DNA from: Kipferlia bialata
Taxonomy: Eukaryota > Fornicata
DNA length: 23,340 nucleotides
Reading direction: 5' to 3'
Assembly (NCBI GenBank): GCA_003568945.1
Contig: BDIP01000227.1
Coordinates: forward strand, 1-23,340
A program made the position numbers and the translations under genes. This document shows positions 1-9,269 of this stretch, in pieces. Under the pieces are notes generated by a model. It was not told where the DNA came from. It ran no database searches and worked only from the letters and a program-made list of their open reading frames with translations. How positions within the stretch are numbered: the stretch's first letter is position 1; every line of letters starts with the position of its first letter.

Positions 1-5
1 TCTCT

Positions 6-59
<54 letters not shown>

Positions 60-119
60 CTCTCCCTTCCTCTCTCTCCCCCCCCTCTCTTACCTTCCAG
101 AGGGTTCCTTTGACATCTG

Positions 120-163
<44 letters not shown>

Positions 164-171
164 CCTTCCAG
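1..171 (+). repeat. (CT)n microsatellite with one partial copy of gene A's first visible exon
   Basis: Two (CT)n tracts (about 17-55 and 121-160) lie in the intron before the exon at 172. Between them, 91-117 holds an acceptor (TACCTTCCAG) plus the first 17 nt of that exon, which then runs straight into (CT)n. This is an acceptor-side partial exon copy. Confidence 0.8.
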
Positions 172-1827
172 AGGGTTCCTTCGACATATCCCGGTGCCCA
201 CTGGTCAAGGGGGCCATAGAAGTGCAGCTGATGAACGGTATGTGCATATATGTATATATATATATATGGTAAACATATTGAGAGAAGACATAGAGTATAG
301 TAAATATAGTATGTATGTCGGTGCCCACTGGTCAAGGGGGCCATAGAAGTGCAGCTGATGAACGGTGAGTGGATGTGAGTATATGTATGTATATGTTGTA
401 TGGTACAGTGTATAGTATACTTAGTCCTCTAACCCCCAGGTGTGGACTACCAGCCCACCCACATCATCCATATATATCTCTCTCTCTCTCTCTCCCCTCT
501 GTGATATATGTATATACATATATATGCTCTTACACTCAGGTGTGGACTACCAGCCCACCCACATCATCCAGCTCTCTCTCTCTCTCCCCCCCTATGATAT
601 ATGTATGTACATATACTATGTATGCTCTTACACTCAGGTGTGGACTACCAGCCCACCCACATCATCCAGGTGGAGGCAGAGGACGAGGCAGAGAAGGTAT
701 GGATAGATGTGTATATTGTGGTATCTATGTACTCCTCTCTATTGAGTAGGTGTCGATCTACAGTAACATATGTCACTATCAAGACGCTAAGACCCCTGCC
801 GTTGTGAGGGTATTCACCCTACATATACTGTACATGGAAGTATATATTTATATATACTCTCTGACCCCCAGGAGGCCGAGGCCCCTGCTGCCACTGGGGC
901 CATGTATGAGGTATGATGCATGTGCATATATATAGATAGACAGATAGATATCTACGGGTGTATATATCATAGTAAAGAGAGGGAGAGAGATGCTGCCACT
1001 GGGGCCATGTATGAGGTATGGATGTGTATATGTATATACATACAGAGAGAGAGAGAGAGTGTGTGTGTGTGTGTGTATTCTATGTTTAAAGAGACGGACC
1101 ACCCTAACCCCTAGATATCCTTTATATATGTAATCCTCTATATATATATATATTTGTATACACTCACACTAGATCTCCCCTGTCAAGGCCCTGTCCGGTT
1201 CCTCCCACGAGAGTGAGGGTGAGAGAGACATCCCAGTGTACCCAGGCGCATCCAGGTATCATGCACCTCTCTCCCTCTATATATATATATATGCTTAGAC
1301 TACATCCAGGAATATATTACTCTAGTGGTATGTATATTTGTTTTGTATCATGTCAAGTGTACCCAGGCGCATCAAGGTATCAGACACAGCTCTCTCCCTC
1401 TGTCTGTACAATCATATTTGTGTACATGTATATATATATATATACAGTAAATCATCCTATACTGGTATCCGCATAAATGTTGTGACACTCCTAACCCCAG
1501 CACCCCCTCTGTGAGCAGGGACAGGAAGAGAGAGACCGAGAGGGAGAGAGAGAGAGAGTCCAACTCCGAGGCACTCCTAGGCCTACTGGCACAGCTGGAT
1601 GAGACACAGCCTGACACGGTGGAGGAGGTATGGATATAGTCTCTACACCTCTCTCTCTCCCCCCCATGAAATACATATATATGTGGGTATAAACCCTCTA
1701 TAACGCCAGGCTGAGGTTGTTGTGGCTCTCTACACCTATTTCTCTCTCTCCCTTCCTACATAGTGATTGTATACATATATGTAACCTCAGGCCGAAGTGG
1801 TTGAGGTACCTCCGAGCTGTCCAAGTG

Positions 1828-1873
<46 letters not shown>

Positions 1874-2244
1874 CCCAAGGCCGAAGTTGTTGAGGCTCTC
1901 TACACCTCTCTCTCTCTCCCTTGCTATATGTGTGTGTGTTTAACACCGGGCCGAAGTAATAGAGATCCTCTACACCTCCGAGCTGTCTAAGGGTATCTCT
2001 CTCTCTCTCTCTCTCTCTCTTATCCCTAGGCTGAGGTTGTCGAGGCCCTCTACACCTCCGAGCTGTCCAAACGTATCTCTCTCTCTCTCTCTCTCTCTCT
2101 TACCCCTAGGCCGAAGTGGTAGAGATCCTCTACACCTCCGAGCTGTCCAAGTGTGGTCTGGACCCTGAGGCAGTCACACCCAAGGACGGGTTCAGACAGT
2201 GGCTGCTGGAGGACTTTAGGTCATGTATATATAGAGAGTGTATG

Positions 2245-2281
<37 letters not shown>

Positions 2282-2546
2282 CGAGAGGTCTGGACCCAGA
2301 GGCAGTCACACCCAAGGACGGGTTCAGACAGTGGCTGCTCGAGGACTTCAGGTGTATATATGGAGTATATATGTGTATATACATATCTCCGTCTCTCAGT
2401 CTCTATATGTACCCCCCTAATCCCTAGGACCCGTGCCCAGTCCATCACATCCTCTCTCTCTCCCTATATCTCTCTCTCCCTCTTTATATATCTACATATA
2501 TGAACATAATTCTTACCCCTAGGACCCGTGCCCAGTCCATCACTTG

Positions 2547-2588
<42 letters not shown>

Positions 2589-3642
2589 CCTCTATACGTG
2601 TCTAACCCCTAGGACCCGAGCCCAGTCCATCACTTCTCTCTCTCTGTATATATATATATATGTGTGTGTGTGTGTATGTATTAGTCTCTCTAACCCCTAG
2701 GACCCGTGCCCAGTCCATCACTGGTGAGCCCATGGCAGGGGAGGGCACACTGCTGGGGAGGGTGGGGTCCCTACTGAAGGCTAGGCATACTAGGTATGGA
2801 GAGAATACACTTGGGTATAAATATATATGATTAATATGAGAGGGGAGGGGAGGGGGGGCCTACTGAAGGCCAGGCATACTAGGTAGGGTGTACTATTATG
2901 TATATGGTCATATAGTGGGCCTAATCCCCAGCGCCCGTTCTTAGTATGTGACATGTCTCCCTCCCTCTCTCTCTCTAGCAGTCTCTCTCCCTAATTCCAC
3001 CTCACCCCCAGTGCCTGTTCTGAGATTGTCAGGCGCAGGATGAGGGCTCTGGCCATGTCTCAGGCCGCTAGCAAGGTGTGTATGTATATACAACGTCTGG
3101 ATATATATGTGTGTTTAGCTACGGTCACTAACAACCCAGGCCCCCGAGAGAGAGACCCCCTCTCGTGACAGACAGGCCATGGAGCACGCAGCGGCATGGG
3201 AGAGGGGCAGGAGGTATGGATTGAAATAATACATACACACCTAGTGTATATATGTATGTGCGTATATGTCTGTACATCTGACCCCCTAGGGCCCCTGACA
3301 CTGTGAAGCGTGAGAGGACTGTGTCTCTGCCCAGACGCGCCCCCAAGACATCATCTGCATCGGCCAGCAGTGCCAGTGACTACATGGCAAGAATTAATGG
3401 TGAGTATACAATATACATTACATATATATGTATATATGTGGGTAAGGTGTATCTATATATGCCTGCACCCTCTGCCAGCAGTGCCAGTGACTACATGGCC
3501 AGGGTCAACGGTACGAAGCAATGGTATTGAGTATTATGTATCTGAGTTCAATTATGTAGCGTGTCTCTCAATACATCCCTCACCCCCAGCCCTGCAGGAC
3601 CAGTTCAGGGCAGGGAAGCAGGGAGTGACCAACGGGAAGTAG
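172..3642 (+). CDS. Gene A: unrecognised Glu/Arg/Ser-rich protein, C-terminal part, 11 exons
   Basis: Exons joined by phase: 172-237, 638-696, 872-910, 1173-1255, 1501-1627, 2110-2219, 2701-2793, 3012-3075, 3140-3213, 3290-3399, 3590-3642. They give 291 codons plus TAG with no internal stop, and every junction phase agrees. The 5' end lies left of the window; 172 follows a CTTCCAG acceptor. I do not recognise the family. Visible parts: a possibly folded start (SFDISRCPLVKGAIEVQLMN, then VDYQPTHIIQ), an acidic stretch (VEAEDEAEKEAEAP), a mixed-charge run (RKRETERERERES) coded by a GA repeat, a leucine-rich helix (EALLGLLAQLDE), a segment ALYTSEL/ILYTSEL before GFRQWLLEDFR, and a basic Ser/Arg tail ending QGVTNGK. 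No signal peptide or membrane segment is seen. It could be a cytoskeletal or scaffold protein, but nothing proves that. The exon chain is well supported; the function is unknown. Confidence 0.8.
318..637 (+). repeat. Partial copies of gene A exons 172-237 and 638-696 inside their intron
   Basis: 318-364 repeats the last 47 nt of exon 172-237 and is followed by its own GTGAGT donor. 440-470 and 540-570 repeat the first 31 nt of exon 638-696; each is preceded by its own acceptor (CTAACCCCCAG, CTTACACTCAG) and followed by CT and TA tracts. All copies keep the coding phase, so several splice-site pairs would join the two exons in frame. Confidence 0.85.
991..1120 (+). repeat. Partial copies of gene A exons 872-910 (3' end) and 1173-1255 (5' end)
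   Basis: 991-1015 repeats the last 25 nt of exon 872-910 after a GA tract and has its own GTATG donor. 1111-1120 is an acceptor (CTAACCCCTAG) with about 6 nt resembling the start of exon 1173-1255, truncated into TA repeats. Confidence 0.75.
1354..1377 (+). repeat. Donor-side copy of the 3' end of gene A exon 1173-1255
   Basis: About 22 nt coding VYPGAS is repeated with its own GTATC donor. A shorter relic (TACATCCAG) lies at 1302-1311 without a usable GT. Confidence 0.75.
1710..2109 (+). repeat. Array of five acceptor-side copies of gene A exon 2110-2219
   Basis: Copies start at 1710, 1791, 1880, 1950 and 2030, with the full exon at 2110; spacing is about 70-90 bp. Each begins with an acceptor-like motif, repeats 28-43 nt coding AEVVEALYTSELSK or a variant, then enters (CT)n. 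Codon differences are largely synonymous (GCC/GCT, GAA/GAG, GTG/GTT, AAG/AAA), with an Ile/Ala difference as an exception. The 1950 copy has GG in place of the acceptor AG, so it should be spliceosomally dead. Confidence 0.88.
2287..2351 (+). repeat. Donor-side copy of the 3' end of gene A exon 2110-2219
   Basis: 65 nt coding GLDPEAVTPKDGFRQWLLEDF are repeated after a (TA)n-(GA)n spacer and end in the same phase before GTGTAT. Three codons differ from the exon (CCT/CCA, CTG/CTC, TTT/TTC), all synonymous. Either donor gives the same protein. Confidence 0.88.
2428..2700 (+). repeat. Three acceptor-side copies of gene A exon 2701-2793
   Basis: 2428-2449, 2523-2544 and 2613-2634 each follow a near-identical acceptor (TAATCCCTAG, TTACCCCTAG, CTAACCCCTAG), repeat the 21-22 nt coding TRAQSIT, then break into (CT)n and (TA)n. 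Spacing is about 90-95 bp. Confidence 0.88.
2860..2945 (+). repeat. Donor copy of exon 2701-2793 and acceptor copy of exon 3012-3075
   Basis: 2860-2882 repeats LLKARHTS-coding sequence before GTAGGG. 2932-2945 follows CTAATCCCCAG and repeats the first 14 nt of exon 3012-3075, but its fourth full codon is TAG in the spliced frame, so this copy could not be used to continue the protein. Confidence 0.75.
3471..3510 (+). repeat. Donor-side copy of the 3' end of gene A exon 3290-3399
   Basis: About 40 nt coding ASSASDYMARVN are repeated, then GTACGA. Versus the exon: GCA/GCC, AGA/AGG and AAT/AAC are synonymous, ATT/GTC is Ile/Val. Both donors leave phase 1 and join exon 3590-3642 correctly, so two near-identical proteins are possible. 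Confidence 0.85.
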
Positions 3643-3647
3643 GGAGA

Positions 3648-3692
<45 letters not shown>
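3643..3692 (+). repeat. (GA)n microsatellite abutting the gene A stop codon
   Basis: The TAG at 3640-3642 is followed at once by about 50 nt of nearly pure GA, forming the start of the 3' UTR. In the coding frame the tract would read as Arg-Glu repeats. Confidence 0.9.
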
Positions 3693-3696
<4 letters not shown>

Positions 3697-3809
3697 AGGA
3701 GGAGAGTCATTATCTTGAGTGTATATGCTCCTCCGCCCCTGCTATACACTCCATTAAGGGTCTAGGGAGAGAGAGAGAGATCCCTGTGTGTGTAGCATTG
3801 TAATATTCT

Positions 3810-4786
3810 CTGGGACTATTCTAAGTGCCCAGAATTCGACGTTCCATATATATATGTACATGTATGATACATGTATTACTGGCATCTGTTCACGTTGTGT
3901 CGCCTCTTGTGTAATACCACACGCTGATCGACCATTAATAGACGCTGTTTAAACCTGTTCATTCGCATTCGTAACGTGAAGAAATCTGATATAGTGTGGT
4001 TAGCTCAATAGGTAAACATCAGATTCTCACACAAAACAAACCACACTATGAATGGAGAAGGATTCATCGTTCACGACGTGAACTTCACGTCTATACGCAC
4101 AATACCTCTGATTAACGTCATAAGCCTGGAAGTATTCACAGATGTTCCATATGGAAATTCAGTAACTGAACTGCGGAATGCAATATGCAGTGATTCAAGA
4201 GACATCTACATTATGGCATACTGAACAAGACATGGTGACACAAACATAACAGTGATCTACTATCCAAGGTCCGCACAATCCTTCCCAGGTAGCATTTCCG
4301 GTACTATACAAAAGGGGATTCAAGTACGACACGGGGTCGCACTAGGTTATTGTGCGTCACAGATAGCCACAGGCGTGTGAGGACACATCACTGAGAAGGT
4401 TCAGGACCTGAACTTCAGGTAGCGAGGAGGTCAGCAGCGCGAATGTGAGTACAGTTTTACCCGTCACGTACACACTACTTTGAAAAATGAGGAACAGTGA
4501 TACACTTCTTAGAGTTGGTATTCACACTTCTCTTTCATCTGGAGGTATGTTTAACGACATGAACACATACGATTGTATGTGACAATCATGATGGGAAATT
4601 CCGATTCGGAATATTTGAACCAGTCATCTCCATTGCAATGGAATAGATGAAAAACATTTTGTAAATCATTCCAAAAGTGTTAATATCCATTTCCCATGTT
4701 ACTTAACTATGGTAATGTTAATTTAAACAACTATTCCAGACGGTTCTTGGGGGAAAGTATCTTGGAGTCTAACGAAGTAGTCCCAG
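3810..4786. mobile_element. Possible small terminal-inverted-repeat element (speculative)
   Basis: CTGGGACTA at 3810-3818 is matched by its reverse complement TAGTCCCAG at 4778-4786, with partial similarity on both sides (TTCT outside, TTC inside). The interval is 977 bp, has no coding capacity and differs in composition from the flanks. No clear target-site duplication is seen. A chance 9-bp match in 1.5 kb is quite possible. Confidence 0.2.
3983..4049. other. Pair of interleaved inverted repeats (pseudoknot-like)
   Basis: AATCTGAT (3983-3990) pairs with ATCAGATT (4018-4025), and ATAGTGTGGTT (3991-4001) pairs with AACCACACTAT (4039-4049). The order stem1, stem2, stem1', stem2' is that of an H-type pseudoknot. 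An 11-bp and an 8-bp perfect complement this close are unlikely by chance. Whether it is transcribed is unknown. Confidence 0.45.
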
Positions 4787-5221
4787 AATAGAGAATAGGA
4801 TGGGAGAGATTCGGGAATGTTTCTCATTGGGTACGCGATTGGATAGATAATGAGGCTCATTCTGTTGGGAACTAGCTTCCGATATTTTAATCAGTCACTG
4901 AGCACGAGTTGAGTGCCAAAGTGCCCTCTCATATACAGTTGTATGACTTGCTATTGTATTCTAATGTAAAGAGAGGAAACACTGATGACACCTATACAAT
5001 TGCATTAGCTAAAGAATCCCGTCTTGATCGCTTGATGCTAACAGAGTTTAACGTCATGTCAACTTTTCCGTAGATTTTCTAAAGTCTATACAGGCACTGG
5101 GTCTGGGAAGCTGACTCCATTATACCTGACTGAATAGTATCTATTCTTGCCAGGTACACTTACCAGAAGCAACAATACTTGGTCAAACCACAATGAGCAC
5201 ATAATCTATTACTCACTCTCG

Positions 5222-5249
5222 CTAAACTACGGTAGTTTAGTAAACTACC
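5222..5249. repeat. Palindromic GTAGTTT/AAACTAC cluster downstream of gene B
   Basis: CTAAACTAC and GTAGTTTAG form a 9-bp-arm inverted repeat, and GGTAGTTT is followed by AAACTACC. A related palindrome lies at 12802-12817, upstream of gene B. Confidence 0.5.
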
Positions 5250-5470
5250 ACCACTTTTCTTTTCTCTCTCTCCCTCTCTCCCCTAGGACCGCATAAGAAA
5301 GCCAGGTCACAGGCTGATGCACAAAACACTACATATACTAATACTGCAGATCCGTACAGATAGGGGTATCTCTCTCTCTCTAACACTACACACACGCACA
5401 CACTCTCCCACGCACTATACTATACACAGTTCAGACAAGCAACTGTCTCTCGCTTCCCTGTCACAGCTTC

Positions 5471-5477
5471 TCTCTCT

Positions 5478-5513
<36 letters not shown>
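5471..5513. repeat. (CT)n / (GA)n microsatellite abutting the gene B stop codon
   Basis: On the minus strand the gene B stop TAG (5516-5514) is followed directly by about 40 nt of (AG)n, as in gene A. Confidence 0.9.
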
Positions 5514-5517
<4 letters not shown>

Positions 5518-6286
5518 GCCTGCCTCTTCTGCTCTGTCTCTCTCTCCCTCAGAGACTTGCAGGCCTGCATGTCGTACCTGGCGTAAGATATACGTATATA
5601 ACTAACATATACATATACACTCTCTCTCTACATACAATGATATGCCTGCATGTCATACCTGGGGTGAGAGGTATATGTGAATGAGTATATATATACATAT
5701 GAATACCTAGTTGCAATCACTGTCATCTGGGCAAGGGTGTCCAGCATCTCTCTCTCTCTATATATATCTCTCTATATCTCTCTCTATACTATCTATACTA
5801 TATACTATCTATACTCTACCTCGGTGCAATGACTGTCATCTGTGCCAGTGTATCCAGTCTCTCTCTCTCTCTATCTCTCTCTCAATATATATATAAGTAC
5901 GCACTCAATCATATATATACATGTATTCATACCTCGGTGCAATGACTGTCATCTGTGCTAGGGTGTCCAGTCTCTCTCTCAATATATCTATATATCCAGA
6001 TACTAGTGTGTCTATATAAGTATTCTAGTGTATTAGCACCATCATACCTTGGCGCGATGACTGTCATCTGAGCAAGGGTGTCCAGCCCCTGAGAGGCACT
6101 GGCCTCCATGCCCCACCTCTCTCTCTCTCTCCCCCTCTCCCTCTCTCCGTAGGCACCAGGTGACATACTGTCCTCTCTCTCTCCTGAATGTTAGAAGAGA
6201 AACAACAAAAGGGTGTAGAAACAGAAAATTCACTAAGGGTGTAATGTGTGTGTGAGAGAGAGAGAGTACACAAGCAATAAGGGTGT

Positions 6287-6321
<35 letters not shown>

Positions 6322-6988
6322 CTTCTCTGTCACTGAGGGCACCCCTTGAGAAGGAGGGGAGAGAGAGAGAGAGTACCTTCTCTGTCACTGAGGGCACCCC
6401 TTGAGAAGGAGGGGGGGGCAGGGCCGGTCATCTCACTCTGGAAGGATGAGTAACGGCATGTACACATGTGTGTATAATAGTATGAATATAGAGAAATAGA
6501 ACACTTATGGTGCATATGCTCTCACTCTATGTAAATATAGTATAATGTACTCTACCTCTGTGGCCTCGCTGACTCCTCCGTAGTAGCCAGTCGACATGGT
6601 CTGAGGGTGAGGAAGATGTAATTAAGAATAATACATATAGTATATATAGGTGTGATATATAACGCAATATTACTAGTGGACATGTGCTGGGGGTGAGGAA
6701 GACGTAATGAATTGTAACATATAGTGTAGATACACTCTTTATATACCTCTCTAGGTGTTGTGGGCAGGGATGACCTCCCATACCGGGGTGTAGTGCCCCC
6801 AGAGGATATGGTGGCAATGGTGTGGGGGGTGGAGTCGGTGCCGGAAGGGCTCTAGAGGTAAGATAGATAGAGAGAAGTACAGTGAGAGAGAGAGAGTGAG
6901 AGATGATATGGTGGCTATGGTGTGGGGGGTGGTATCAGTTCCCGAGGGGGACTGGTGGTTAGATGCCTATGTAGTAATATATGTATAC

Positions 6989-7019
<31 letters not shown>

Positions 7020-7062
7020 TATGGTGGCTATGGTGTGGGGGGTGGGTTAGATACACACATAT

Positions 7063-7106
<44 letters not shown>

Positions 7107-8274
7107 TAACACTGTACCTTTCTTATGTATATACTGTATATCTACATCTACTATATACCTTTCTCGTGTGCATCCAAACTAGGCATATATATCTGATACA
7201 TATATTATACAATATATTATACATCCATAAATACATACCATATATATACATATATATATATCTACTGTATACACATATATATACCTTTCTGGTATGCATG
7301 GACAGTGACAGTGCATGCACCCTAGCCATATATATATATATATATATTATACAATGTACATCCACATATTCATACTGTATATACTATTAACATCTACACA
7401 TACTACATACATACTATATGTATGTATACATACCTTTCTGGTGTGCATGGACAGTGACAGTGCATGTACCCTTGGCAGTTCGATGATGGAGGCTGGTCTA
7501 CGCTTGATGCCCAGTCTCTCTCTCTCGTTGTCCCTGGAGGTGAGTGCACACACACACACTAACACACACATATATATATACACAGTGTGTATTACACACA
7601 CAGTCTCTCTCTCTCTATAGATATATATAATGTATATATATATAATACTATAATTTGCGCTTGATGCCCAGTCTCTCTCTCTCGTTGTCTCTGGGGGTGA
7701 GTATAGACACACACACACACACACTCTCTCTCTCTATTGATATAGATAAAGTATTTGTGTATGTACATCATACCTCTCGTGTCTCATGCCACTCCTCTCC
7801 CATGACCCCAGAGAGGAACTCTTGTGGGAGCCCTGGGAGTGAGAGCGAGATATAATACATCTATACATCTATAGTAGCTATACAATATATATCTCTACTG
7901 AGACTGATACTGAACTCTTGTGGGAGCCCTGGGATAAGAGGAATTTAAGCATTCAAATATTCATAGTCTATAGTAGTAGTATATACTGTTATATATGCCC
8001 TACTCTCGGGAACTCTTGTGGGAGCCCTGGGATGTGAGTTACACACATAATAGATATATATATACTTTAGCTTGGTATGCACATACTATACATACATATA
8101 CTATACACATTACTATACCTTAGTGTCAGGCCTAGGTCTGTGTGCCCTCAGGTCTCTCTCCCCCATATCCACATCACCTGCACCTGTCTCTATGCCACCC
8201 GGACCCATAAGGGCTAGAAGACCTGGGGTTGGTACTTGTACATATACATATATATTCATATATATGTGTGTGTG

Positions 8275-8316
<42 letters not shown>

Positions 8317-8554
8317 CCACCCGGGCCCATGAGGGCCAGCAGACCTGGGGTTGGTACCTGCATATATACATATATATATGTATAGTAACCCAACTGTCAT
8401 ATATATGCAGAAACCAATACAAAGTCTACACACTATATGCATACCCACCTGAGATTGATCCAGTGTTCCTCTCCTGGGCACTACAATCTCTCTGATCCAA
8501 ATATGTATATATATAATTACATTTATATTAAAATATGTATATAAACAAATTAAT

Positions 8555-8590
<36 letters not shown>

Positions 8591-9237
8591 CCTGATATTG
8601 AGCCAGTGTTCCTCTCCTGGGGCACCACAATCTCTCTATCCTTCTCTCTCTCCCTCTCGGGGCCAGATGTGGTGCTGGTGAAGGTGACGGGCTTGTACCT
8701 AGAATTAGGGGTGTAGAGAGAGAGAGAGAGAGAATACACACACTCCATACCTAGTAGACACCGGTGCCATAGGTGAGTGTGACCCCAGGACAGCAGCCAC
8801 ATACATATATACTACATATACACCATCAATCTCTATATAGTATATATATATATAGTACAACTATACCTAGTGGAGACAGGTGCCATTGGGGAGTGTGACC
8901 CCAGGACAGCAGCCACGGTGCGGTGGGTCTGTCTAAGGTGAGATCAATATATATATATTAGATATGTATATATATGTATAGACAGGGAGAGAGAGGGAGA
9001 GACAGCCACGGTGCGGTGGGTCTGTCTAGGGGGTGAGATAGATGAGAGAGATACTAACATAATGATAGATATGTGAGGAGAGAGGGAGAGAGAGAGCGAG
9101 AGAGAGAGCCACGGTGCGGTGGGTCTGTCTGGGGGGTGAGACAGATATTAGTGTAATGTTCAATATATATATCTCGCTATATCCATACTTACTGCTCCTG
9201 GGGTGTGTAAACACCACTGATCTGACCCTCTCTCTCC

Positions 9238-9269
<32 letters not shown>

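Larger units (their letters stand above)
3693..5250. other. Intergenic region without microsatellites or credible genes
   Basis: This 1.5 kb lies between the convergent 3' ends of genes A and B. It lacks the CT, GA and long TA tracts that fill the rest of the left half, has stops in all frames and no splice-motif pattern. It carries several short inverted repeats, for example GACGTGAA-C-TTCACGTC (about 4078-4094) and ACCTGAA-C-TTCAGGT (about 4408-4422). It may hold a decayed mobile element, but nothing identifies one. Confidence 0.6.

Noticed and set aside
90-1114. Many open frames rich in Ser-Leu, Tyr-Ile or Arg-Glu, here and throughout the window
   Set aside because: They are translations of CT, TA and GA repeats and cross splice sites of the assigned genes. 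Only the segments that join in phase between acceptors and donors were kept.
1710-2110. Introner-type mobile introns inserted into exons
   Set aside because: The spacers share only simple repeats, not a common element sequence, and the duplicated exon segments (15-65 nt) are much longer and more variable than typical target-site duplications.
3992-4049. tRNA gene, suggested by a D-arm-like TTAGCTCAATAGGTA at about 4000-4014
   Set aside because: No matching seven-base acceptor stem, anticodon arm or T-arm at the right spacing. The long stems form an interleaved pair instead.
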